From: Chryseobacterium culicis
GTDB taxonomy: Bacteria > Bacteroidota > Bacteroidia > Flavobacteriales > Weeksellaceae
DNA length: 64,000 nucleotides
Direction: 5' to 3'
Assembly (NCBI RefSeq): GCF_002979755.1
Contig: NZ_PCPP01000002.1
Span: 699,146-763,145, forward strand
The position numbers and the translations under genes were made by a program. Shown piece by piece: positions 1 through 6,707 of the stretch (the first letter of the stretch is position 1; each line of letters starts with the position of its first letter). The notes beneath the pieces were generated by a model that did no database searches, was not told the origin of the DNA, and was given only the letters and a program-made list of their open reading frames with translations.

Positions 1-497
1 AAGCTGAAGATGATGATCTGCAAAGTGATATTGATGAGCTCTTGAAAACTTCCGAGGAAATGAATATCTCCATGCGGGAAATGCTCTGGAGCCTGAACTC
101 TGGAAATGATACATTAGGAAGCTTTATTGATTATGCTGTCCTTTATACCGGAAATTTTCTAAAGAAAACAAAAATCGTGGTGTACTCGGAATATGAAAGC
201 ATCATTGCAGAAACCTCCCTTTCCACTGAAATGAGGCGTAATCTTTTTCTCTGTTTAAAAGAAGCCGTTAATAATGTTTATAAACACAGTCATGCAAGTA
301 CTTTGAAACTTTCATTTTTGCAGGAAGAAAATACCTTTTCAATGAAAATTTCTGATAACGGAACCGGGATTTCGGAGGATCAGAAAGAAGGAAATGGTCT
401 CCGGAATATGAAAAGAAGAATGAGTGAATTGTCTGGTGAATGCAATATCCTTTCTGACAACTCCGGAACTTATCTGGTTTTTAAAATAATAGTATAA
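1..497 (+). CDS. Sensor histidine kinase, C-terminal part (cut by window edge)
   Basis: Only the end of the protein is present. The reading frame is open to the first base, so the gene starts upstream, and the TTG at 42 is not a real start. The visible part is a GHKL ATPase domain. The N box is LCLKEAVNNVYKHS (bases about 250-290), the G1 box is SDNGTGI, and the final glycine motif is GNGLRNMKRRM. The N-box wording and the MREMLWSLN segment before it are typical of the NarL-partner (HisKA_3) class, in which the kinase autophosphorylates a His in an upstream dimerisation helix and passes phosphate to a LuxR-type regulator. The phospho-acceptor His and any sensor region lie outside the window. 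The family is clear from the motifs. The signal is unknown. Confidence 0.85.
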   Translation, partial: AEDDDLQSDIDELLKTSEEMNISMREMLWSLNSGNDTLGSFIDYAVLYTGNFLKKTKIVVYSEYESIIAETSLSTEMRRNLFLCLKEAVNNVYKHSHASTLKLSFLQEENTFSMKISDNGTGISEDQKEGNGLRNMKRRMSELSGECNILSDNSGTYLVFKIIV

Positions 498-513
498 ATA
501 AATTACCCTTTTG

Positions 514-536
514 TGTACTTGACAGGTACATTTTTT
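514..536 (+). terminator. Weak hairpin plus T-run after the kinase
   Basis: TGTAC (514-518) pairs with GTACA (526-530) around a 7-base loop and is followed by six T. The stem is only 5 bp, so this is a weak terminator candidate. Confidence 0.35.
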
Positions 537-549
537 AGAGGGAAATTTG
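519..549 (+). promoter_or_regulatory. Possible promoter of the small membrane protein
   Basis: TTG (519-521), 20 bases, then GAAATTTG (542-549), a one-base variant of the Bacteroidetes -7 box TAnnTTTG, 19 bases before the ATG at 569. The same GAAATTTG variant precedes the SDR gene on the other strand near 4995. Confidence 0.35.
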
Positions 550-568
550 ATATATAAAATTAAAAGCC

Positions 569-898
569 ATGAAAACTCTTATTAACGACAGTATTGGAGA
601 TTTAGAAGCTGCTTTAAAAAACAACAGTGATCTTCAGGAGAAGTTCAAAACAAATCCTATAGAAGCGATTAAAAATGTAGAAATAAGAAATCCTAAAGAT
701 ACAGACTATTGGATCTACAGGATTATTGTACTGATGCTTGGGCTGGCAGTCATTGCTATTATTGCAGGACTTATTCTCATTGCTTACTGGAATGACGGAT
801 CCTCCAAAGATAATCAGCTGGTCACCATCTTTGCCACCATTTCATCAGGAGCAATAGGTGCCCTGGCTGGCCTTCTGTCTCCTTCACCCAGAAAATAA
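569..898 (+). CDS. Small two-helix membrane protein of unknown function
   Basis: 109 residues. I do not recognise a named family. The N-terminal 45 residues are soluble and helical, with the segment LQEKFKTNPIEAIKN. This is followed by a hydrophobic helix (about residues 51-73, IIVLMLGLAVIAIIAGLILI) and a second apolar Gly/Ala-rich stretch (about 85-105), ending in a short basic tail. The wording of the N-terminus loosely recalls the leader region of NHLP/Nif11-type peptides (acidic helix, then NPxEAxK), but no cleavable core follows, so this is probably only resemblance. It stands alone between the kinase and a strong terminator and has its own promoter candidate. Likely an inner-membrane protein. 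Confidence 0.75.
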   Translation: MKTLINDSIGDLEAALKNNSDLQEKFKTNPIEAIKNVEIRNPKDTDYWIYRIIVLMLGLAVIAIIAGLILIAYWNDGSSKDNQLVTIFATISSGAIGALAGLLSPSPRK

Positions 899-925
899 TA
901 AATAGCTTATCATAATTGTATAAAG

Positions 926-953
926 AAGCTCACTTTTTAAGGTGAGCTTTTTT
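926..953 (+). terminator. Rho-independent terminator
   Basis: AAGCTCAC (926-933) pairs perfectly with GTGAGCTT (942-949), followed by a T-run to 953. It closes the small membrane protein gene. Confidence 0.85.
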
Positions 954-1075
954 AGTGTTCCTCTATTTTTAAGATCCAGAAAATGTGGAATTATCATAAT
1001 ATAAATTAACTAAAATTTAACTTCGATTTATTTCAAAAAAATCCCGTGAAATACCCCTAAAAGTTAAATTTTGAT

Positions 1076-1083
1076 TAAATTTG
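1076..1083 (+). promoter_or_regulatory. -7 box of the enolase promoter
   Basis: TAAATTTG fits the Bacteroidetes -7 consensus TAnnTTTG, 22 bases before the eno ATG. No clear -33 TTG lies at the usual distance. Confidence 0.5.
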
Positions 1084-1105
1084 TCTAAACTAAAAAAAAT
1101 AAAAA

Positions 1106-2398
1106 ATGAGTGCAATTTCTTACATAGAAGCAAGACAGATTTTAGATTCCAGAGGAAATCCTACCATTGAAGTAGATGTATTTACAGAAAGCGGGGCAAT
1201 GGGCCGTGCAGCTGTACCTTCAGGAGCGTCTACAGGAGAACACGAGGCGGTAGAATTACGTGACGGTGGTTCAGAATATCAGGGGAAAGGAGTTCTGAAA
1301 GCTGTTGAAAATGTTAAAGAAGTAATTGCAGAGAATTTAGTGGGGCAGCCGGTTTTTGAACAAAACTATATCGATCAGATTATGATTGATCTTGACGGAA
1401 CGCCTAACAAAGGAAATCTTGGTGCCAATGCTATTCTTGGGGTTTCTTTGGCTGTAGCCAGAGCTGCTGCTGCAGAATTGGGAATGCCTCTTTATAAATA
1501 TGTTGGAGGAGTAAATGCCAATACACTTCCTGTTCCAATGATGAATGTAATCAATGGTGGATCTCACTCAGATGCTCCTATCGCATTCCAGGAATTCATG
1601 ATCATGCCGGTAAAAGCAGATTCTTTCTCTCACGCATTGAGAAAAGGAACTGAAATCTTCCACAACCTAAAATCTATTCTTCATTCAAGAGGATTATCTA
1701 CTGCAGTAGGTGACGAAGGTGGTTTTGCACCTACTTTCAAAGGAACTGAAGATGCTTTGGATACTTTACTTCAAGCTATTGAAAAGGCAGGTTATAAGCC
1801 AGGTGATGACATTATGTTGGCATTAGACTGTGCAGCTTCTGAATTCTACAAAGACGGAATTTATGATTACAGAAAATTCCAGACTCCGGATGCGGCTCAG
1901 TTTTCAAGCAGCGAGCAGGTTTCTTACTTAGCGGAACTGGCTGCAAAATATCCAATCATTTCTATCGAAGATGGTATGCAGGAAAACGACTGGGAAGGTT
2001 GGAAAATGTTAACCGATAAAATCGGTGACAGAGTACAGCTTGTTGGTGATGATTTATTTGTAACCAACGTAGAAAGACTATCCAGAGGAGTAAAAGAAAA
2101 TATTGCCAACTCAATCCTTGTAAAAGTAAACCAGATCGGTTCTCTTTCTGAAACAATGGCTGCTGTACAAATGGCTCAGAACAACAAGTTCACTTCAGTA
2201 ATGTCTCACAGATCAGGAGAAACTGAAGATTCTACAATCGCTGATTTAGCAGTAGCAATGAACTGTGGACAGATCAAAACAGGTTCTGCTTCAAGATCAG
2301 ATAGAATGGCAAAATACAACCAGTTATTGAGAATTGAAGAAGCTTTAGGCGAAACTGCAATTTTCCCAGGATTGGAAGCATTTAAAATCAAAAGATAA
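1106..2398 (+). CDS. eno: Enolase (phosphopyruvate hydratase)
   Basis: 430 residues, the normal bacterial length. It interconverts 2-phosphoglycerate and phosphoenolpyruvate in cytosolic glycolysis and gluconeogenesis. The start MSAISYIEARQILDSRGNPT is canonical. Visible active-site elements are SGASTGEHEA (loop), AVGDEGGFAP, the magnesium ligands in LALDCAASEF, SIEDGM and LVGDDLF, and the catalytic lysine and loop region around SHRSGETED. It is followed by gltA on the same strand with a hairpin between them. Codon use is biased towards the more even GC of highly expressed genes compared with neighbours. Identification is secure. Confidence 0.98.
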   Translation: MSAISYIEARQILDSRGNPTIEVDVFTESGAMGRAAVPSGASTGEHEAVELRDGGSEYQGKGVLKAVENVKEVIAENLVGQPVFEQNYIDQIMIDLDGTPNKGNLGANAILGVSLAVARAAAAELGMPLYKYVGGVNANTLPVPMMNVINGGSHSDAPIAFQEFMIMPVKADSFSHALRKGTEIFHNLKSILHSRGLSTAVGDEGGFAPTFKGTEDALDTLLQAIEKAGYKPGDDIMLALDCAASEFYKDGIYDYRKFQTPDAAQFSSSEQVSYLAELAAKYPIISIEDGMQENDWEGWKMLTDKIGDRVQLVGDDLFVTNVERLSRGVKENIANSILVKVNQIGSLSETMAAVQMAQNNKFTSVMSHRSGETEDSTIADLAVAMNCGQIKTGSASRSDRMAKYNQLLRIEEALGETAIFPGLEAFKIKR

Positions 2399-2417
2399 TT
2401 AATCGAATTTATAAATA

Positions 2418-2451
2418 ACGGCAAGCGAAATTTTTAGTTTGCCGTATTTTA
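2418..2451 (+). terminator. Hairpin between eno and gltA
   Basis: ACGGCAA (2418-2424) pairs with TTGCCGT (2439-2445) across a 14-base loop and is followed by ATTTTA. The stem is moderate and the T-run short, so it may be a leaky terminator or 3'-end stabiliser. Confidence 0.45.
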
Positions 2452-2486
2452 TGGAAAGTGGTATATTTAAAAAAAATAAATAAATA

Positions 2487-3773
2487 ATGTCAGACAACAA
2501 AGTAATATTGAATTACGACGGTAATTCATATGAATATCCTATCGTGGATAGTACTATCGGAGACAGAGGGATTGATATTTCAAAATTAAGAGACCAGACA
2601 GGTTTGATCACTCTGGATTTAGGTTACAAAAATACAGGAGCTACTATTAGCGACATCACTTACTTAGACGGAGATAAAGGAGAATTATTCTACAGAGGTT
2701 ATCCAATTGAGCAGATTGCTGAAAAATCTAACTTCACTGAAGTAATGTATCTTTTATTACATGGAGAATTACCTACTCAGGATCAGTTTACTTCATTCGA
2801 CAACAACATTAAAAAATATAACTTCATCGCAGACGAAATGAAAAAGATCATTGATGTTTTTCCTCGTTCTGCTCACCCTATGGGAGTTTTATCTTCTATG
2901 ACTTCTGCATTGACAGCTTTCAACCCAAAGGCAGTTAACGTAAACTCTAAAGAAGAAATGGATCACGCTGCAGAGCTGATGATCGCTAAGTTCTCTCACC
3001 TTTGTGCTTGGACTTACAGAAAAACCCAAGGTTTACCATTAAACCACGGGGATAACAACCTAAACTACGTAGAGAACTTCTACAAAATGGCATTCAGATT
3101 ACCAAATGCTGATTTCGAAATCGATCCGGTAGTTGTAGGTGCTTTAGATAAATTATTAATTCTTCACGCAGACCACGAACAAAACTGTTCTACTTCTACA
3201 GTAAGAATGGTAGGTTCTGCTCATACAGGTCTTTTTGCTTCTATCTCTGCGGGGGTTTCTGCACTTTGGGGACCACTTCACGGTGGAGCTAACCAAGCAG
3301 TAATCGAAATGCTTGAATTGATCGAAAAAGATGGAGGTGACGTATCTAAATATGTTGCTAAAGCAAAAGATAAGAGTGATAACTTCCGTCTAATGGGATT
3401 CGGACACAGAGTTTACAAAAACTTCGACCCAAGAGCGAAAATTATCAAGAAAGCTGCTGATGATATCCTTACAGCATTAGGGATCCAGGATAAAGCTCTT
3501 GACATTGCTATGCAGTTAGAAAGAGTAGCGCTTGAAGACGAATACTTCGTAGAAAGAAAGCTATATCCAAACGTAGATTTCTATTCAGGAATCATCTACA
3601 GAGCGTTAGGAATTCCTACAGAAATGTTTACTGTAATGTTTGCATTAGGAAGACTTCCAGGATGGATTTCTCAGTGGAAAGAAATGAGACTGAAAGGAGA
3701 CCCAATCGGAAGACCAAGACAGGTTTACCAAGGTGCTCAGGAAAGAAACTACATCGATATTGCAAGCAGATAA
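2487..3773 (+). CDS. gltA: Citrate synthase
   Basis: 428 residues, type II (hexameric, Gram-negative-like) length. It condenses oxaloacetate and acetyl-CoA as the entry step of the TCA cycle. It opens with the small beta domain (YDGNSYEYPIVDSTIG). The catalytic histidine regions LILHADHEQNCSTSTVR and WGPLHGGANQA and the arginine loop MGFGHRVYKNFDPRA are present, and it ends with the substrate-binding GRPRQVYQGA. A possible -7 box, TATATTTA (2462-2469), lies 17 bases before the start, so it may be transcribed separately from eno. Closed by a strong terminator. Confidence 0.98.
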   Translation: MSDNKVILNYDGNSYEYPIVDSTIGDRGIDISKLRDQTGLITLDLGYKNTGATISDITYLDGDKGELFYRGYPIEQIAEKSNFTEVMYLLLHGELPTQDQFTSFDNNIKKYNFIADEMKKIIDVFPRSAHPMGVLSSMTSALTAFNPKAVNVNSKEEMDHAAELMIAKFSHLCAWTYRKTQGLPLNHGDNNLNYVENFYKMAFRLPNADFEIDPVVVGALDKLLILHADHEQNCSTSTVRMVGSAHTGLFASISAGVSALWGPLHGGANQAVIEMLELIEKDGGDVSKYVAKAKDKSDNFRLMGFGHRVYKNFDPRAKIIKKAADDILTALGIQDKALDIAMQLERVALEDEYFVERKLYPNVDFYSGIIYRALGIPTEMFTVMFALGRLPGWISQWKEMRLKGDPIGRPRQVYQGAQERNYIDIASR

Positions 3774-3791
3774 TATTTGCTTATACCATAA

Positions 3792-3830
3792 AAAGAATCC
3801 CAAAGCTTGCTTTGGGATTCTTTGTTTTTA
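3792..3830 (+). terminator. Strong terminator after gltA
   Basis: AAAGAATCCCAAAG (3792-3805) pairs with CTTTGGGATTCTTT (3810-3823), a 14-bp perfect stem with a 4-base loop, followed by GTTTTTA. The A-rich left side means it can also serve the convergent SnoaL-like gene. Confidence 0.9.
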
Positions 3831-3840
3831 TCATGATGCC

Positions 3841-4164
3841 TTATTCAGTGATGGCTAAAGCTGCAATAAGATCTTCTTCAATTCTGAAATAAAAATTCAA
3901 AAGTATCGGGCTGCCGTCAAAAGATCCTGAAATATTGATTTTCAGTTGAACTGTATTCTCCTGAGTAGAAAAAATCTGTATCTCAAAGAAGGTTTGAAAC
4001 TCATTATTGGATTTCTCATTCCATTGTCTGATTTCCTCTTTCCCTTTATAGATTTTTCCTTCATCAAACACCGTTGCATGATCGGAGAAACAACGGGATA
4101 AAGATGTGCTGTCAAAAACCTTTTGTGCTTCTAAAAACTCTTGTAAAATGTTAGGTAAGTTCAT
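3841..4164 (-). CDS. SnoaL-like / NTF2-fold protein
   Basis: 107 residues. The pattern is that of the NTF2/SnoaL cone fold: an N-terminal helix with LPNILQEFLEAQKVFDSTSL, then CFSDHATVFDEGKIYKGKEEIRQWN, the usual 'activity, then conserved I/V-x-G-x-x-x-I' wording, followed by four beta strands ending in YFRIEEDLIAALAITE. Members are ligand-binding or small isomerase/dehydratase proteins, and no catalytic residues can be assigned here. It lies 18 bases downstream of the SDR gene on the same strand and is almost certainly co-transcribed with it. The pairing suggests a partner in processing the same small molecule. Confidence 0.8.
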   Translation of the reverse strand: MNLPNILQEFLEAQKVFDSTSLSRCFSDHATVFDEGKIYKGKEEIRQWNEKSNNEFQTFFEIQIFSTQENTVQLKINISGSFDGSPILLNFYFRIEEDLIAALAITE

Positions 4165-4182
4165 ATTATCGTTTTTAAAATA

Positions 4183-4977
4183 TTAAATAGTAGGAATCGT
4201 TCCGCCGTCTATTATATACTCGGTGCCTGTTAAATATTGTGCCCGTGGAGAAACAAGGAAACCTACAAACTCTGCAATATCTTCGGGTTGTGCCGGCTTA
4301 CCGATAGGAATTCCTCCCAATGCATCCATCACGCTTTGAGTAGCTTCTTCCACCGAAGTTTTGGAGCTTTCAGCAATCCGTTCCATCATTCGGGTTGCAG
4401 ATGAAGTCATAATCCATCCCGGAGACACCGTAAGTACACGAACTCCTTTTGGTGAAACTTCTTTTGATAAACCTTTGCTATAGTTGATTAACCCGGCTTT
4501 GGCAGCAGCATAAGGCAATGTAGAATCAAATAAAGGTAGTCTTCCCTGAATAGAAGCAATATGAATGATTACTCCCGCTTTCCGCTCCAGCATTTGTGGC
4601 AGAAATCCTCTGTCTAGACGGACAGGTACCAAAAGATTGGTCTGGATCGTGCTTTCCCAATCTTCATCACTCAGAACCGCAAAACCACCACCAGGCGTAT
4701 CTGAACCACCCAGAGTATTAATCAGAATATCCAGTCTCCCAAATGTGGAAAGAACTTCGTCTACCAGTTTTTCAGTTTCTTTTATACGGCTCAGATCTCC
4801 CGCAATAAAATGCAATTGATTGTTCAGCTCTTCAGGTTGATTTCTTGCGGTAACAATTACCGTGGCACCAGCAGCCAGCAGTCTTTCAGCAATTGCTTTT
4901 CCTGTTCCTTTTGTACCTCCGGTTACCAAAGCAATTTGACCTGATAATTCATTGTTGAAATTAAATAGTTCTGTCAT
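4183..4977 (-). CDS. Short-chain dehydrogenase/reductase (SDR)
   Basis: 264 residues, classical SDR length. The dinucleotide-binding glycine motif GGTKGTG is at residues 20-26, and the NNAG strand is changed to NTLGG (87-91). The catalytic residues are Ser142, Tyr156 and Lys160 (YAAAK). The C-terminus GTEYIIDGGTIPTI is typical. An Arg at 45 (VTARN) favours NADP(H). The substrate is unknown. It is divergent from the HxlR regulator at 5100 and co-oriented with the SnoaL-like gene, so probably a regulated two-gene operon. HxlR-SDR pairs are often induced by electrophiles or quinones, which is inference here. Confidence 0.93.
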   Translation of the reverse strand: MTELFNFNNELSGQIALVTGGTKGTGKAIAERLLAAGATVIVTARNQPEELNNQLHFIAGDLSRIKETEKLVDEVLSTFGRLDILINTLGGSDTPGGGFAVLSDEDWESTIQTNLLVPVRLDRGFLPQMLERKAGVIIHIASIQGRLPLFDSTLPYAAAKAGLINYSKGLSKEVSPKGVRVLTVSPGWIMTSSATRMMERIAESSKTSVEEATQSVMDALGGIPIGKPAQPEDIAEFVGFLVSPRAQYLTGTEYIIDGGTIPTI

Positions 4978-5004
4978 TATTTCTTTTTTTGTACAAATTT
5001 CAGG

Positions 5005-5037
5005 AGTACGTAAGATTCATACAAGTACGGACTTACG
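5005..5037. promoter_or_regulatory. Probable HxlR operator in the divergent region
   Basis: CGTAAG (5009-5014) and CTTACG (5032-5037) form an inverted repeat. AGTACG recurs directly at 5005-5010 and 5024-5029, 19 bases apart. On the minus strand the element lies between a TTG and the -7 variant GAAATTTG (4995-5002) that would drive the SDR gene. Its place between divergent genes fits an autoregulated repressor site. Confidence 0.5.
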
Positions 5038-5065
5038 AATCATATAGGGATAAATTAATCCCCTA

Positions 5066-5095
5066 TTGTGGTCTCATCTCATTGTGCTACATTTG
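5066..5095 (+). promoter_or_regulatory. HxlR gene promoter, leaderless geometry
   Basis: TTG (5066-5068), 19 bases, then a perfect -7 box TACATTTG (5088-5095). The ATG at 5100 begins 4 bases after the box, which is where transcription should start, so the mRNA would have little or no 5' leader. Confidence 0.65.
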
Positions 5096-5099
5096 TTTT

Positions 5100-5486
5100 A
5101 TGTATGAAAGAAAAATTCCACCCAATCTGAATTGCGGACTTGATCTGATTGCTGAGGTGCTCTATGGCAAATGGAAAATCCGTTTGCTATGGTTTATTAA
5201 TGAAGGATTCCAAAGACCCAGCGAATTGCAGCGGAAAATTCCTGATGCTTCCCGCAGAGTACTAAATGTACAGTTGAAAGAACTTGAAGAACATGAACTT
5301 GTAATAAAGAAGATTTATCCCGTAGTACCTCCAAAAGTAGAATACAGGCTTACAGAATTCGGGCAGACGCTGATTCCGGTGATTGCTGCATTGGGAAAAT
5401 GGGGAGACGATCATGAAGAACGTTTACGGATTTTAATCTTGAAAAGGCTTGAAAATCCATCACAAAGTGAGGCAGATCTGACCTAG
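5100..5486 (+). CDS. HxlR-family transcriptional regulator
   Basis: 128 residues from the ATG at 5100. An upstream in-frame extension to 4989 exists but is unlike the family and overlaps the promoter, so it is rejected. The opening MYERKIPPNLNCGLDLIAEV and then LYGKWKIRLLWFI is the classic HxlR start, with the single conserved cysteine at residue 12. The winged-helix core follows (FQRPSELQRKIPDASRRVLN, then LKELEEHELV, then the wing VPPKVEYRLTEFG). HxlR proteins are dimeric DNA-binding regulators that often sense electrophiles through that Cys. It faces the SDR/SnoaL pair across an operator-like repeat and is the likely controller of that pair. Confidence 0.93.
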   Translation: MYERKIPPNLNCGLDLIAEVLYGKWKIRLLWFINEGFQRPSELQRKIPDASRRVLNVQLKELEEHELVIKKIYPVVPPKVEYRLTEFGQTLIPVIAALGKWGDDHEERLRILILKRLENPSQSEADLT

Positions 5487-5562
5487 TTGTCAATTTTTTA
5501 TATTTTACAAAATTGAATATAATAATTTGATTAAATTTACTACTGTAAAAAATTAATACCCA

Positions 5563-6627
5563 ATGAATTTCGGACAACAGATGTTATTTTTCTTCAGTGC
5601 AGTAGGAGCGTTTAATGGACTTCTGCTGGGAATCTATCTGCTGTTCATTAAAAAACAGAAATACCTGCCGGATTTTTTCCTTGGACTTCTTCTTTTAATG
5701 CTAAGTTCAAGAGTAGGGATTTCCGTATTCATGTATTTTTATCCGGATTTGCCCAGAATCATTCCACACTTGGGAATGTCAGCATTGTTCTTCACCGGGC
5801 CGGCTTTATATTACTATGTGAAATCTTCCTTTCAGCAGGATCAGTTTGATTGGAAGAACTGTCAGAAATCGTTTGGAATATTAACGCTTGTTTTAGGAGC
5901 TGTCGGGTTATTATATTTATTTTTTCCTATTACCTGGGATCACTATTTTGGAACCTTTATTTATACTGTTTGGTCAATATTCGTATTTCTTGCAGCCTAT
6001 CAGTATTATATTTTCATTAAACAGAATCATAAAAGCCCCAACAATTTTGTCCTTCCGGTTCTGGTGAGTAATGTGATTATCTTTTTGAGCTATCAATTGA
6101 TTTCTACGGGTTGGATACAAATATATTATTGTGCAGGAGGAAGCCTGGTGTTTTCTTTTGTGCTGTATGCCAATTTTTTAATTCTATTTAATAAGAAATA
6201 CCAGCAGCTTCCGGTAAAAGAAGCGACAAAATATTCCAATAAAAAGATTTCCGGAGAACAGGCAGATAGTTTCGTATCCAGATTAGAAAGATTGATGAGT
6301 ACAGAAGAACTCTATAAAAACCCAAACCTGAAATTGAGCGATCTTGCTTCAAGAATGAATATATCTGCTCACCAGCTTTCTCAGCTGTTGAATGATAATT
6401 TAGGGAAAAGTTTTGCGACGTGCATCAATGAATACAGAATCAATGAAGCCTGTGAGAAAATAGAAAATGGTTCCTATCTGAAAATTGAAGAGATAGGGTA
6501 TGAAGTAGGATTCAACTCCAAGTCAACTTTCTTTTCCACATTCAAGAAAATAAAAAATACAACACCTCTTTTGTATAAACAGTCTCAAACCCTTACTGAG
6601 CCTGGGTTTCATAGTTCAAATTTATAA
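5563..6627 (+). CDS. Membrane-anchored AraC-family regulator
   Basis: 354 residues. The N-terminal half holds about seven hydrophobic segments (between residues 5 and 210), followed by a basic linker (NKKYQQLPVKEATKYSNKK) and a C-terminal AraC/XylS double helix-turn-helix (about 245-345). The first HTH is LKLSDLASRMNISAHQLSQLL and the second is IEEIGYEVGFNSKSTFFSTFKK, with the usual TP near the end. Seven-helix-plus-AraC proteins are common in Bacteroidetes and couple a membrane input to transcription; the ligand is unknown. It is followed after 80 bases by an outer-membrane barrel gene with its own -7 box, a likely target. Confidence 0.9.
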   Translation: MNFGQQMLFFFSAVGAFNGLLLGIYLLFIKKQKYLPDFFLGLLLLMLSSRVGISVFMYFYPDLPRIIPHLGMSALFFTGPALYYYVKSSFQQDQFDWKNCQKSFGILTLVLGAVGLLYLFFPITWDHYFGTFIYTVWSIFVFLAAYQYYIFIKQNHKSPNNFVLPVLVSNVIIFLSYQLISTGWIQIYYCAGGSLVFSFVLYANFLILFNKKYQQLPVKEATKYSNKKISGEQADSFVSRLERLMSTEELYKNPNLKLSDLASRMNISAHQLSQLLNDNLGKSFATCINEYRINEACEKIENGSYLKIEEIGYEVGFNSKSTFFSTFKKIKNTTPLLYKQSQTLTEPGFHSSNL

Positions 6628-6678
6628 TTCAGTACTGCGGAATTTCAATTTCAAAACCGTAATATTACAGCAAGCCGA

Positions 6679-6686
6679 TACTTTTG
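6679..6686 (+). promoter_or_regulatory. -7 box for the barrel receptor gene
   Basis: TACTTTTG matches TAnnTTTG exactly, 21 bases before the ATG at 6708. No convincing -33 TTG is seen at the normal spacing, so an activator such as the upstream AraC protein may be needed. Confidence 0.45.
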
Positions 6687-6707
6687 ATTTCATAAAATTT
6701 ACTATTT

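Noticed and set aside
4989..5099. N-terminal extension of the HxlR regulator
   Set aside because: Sequence unlike the family and lying over the promoter and operator.
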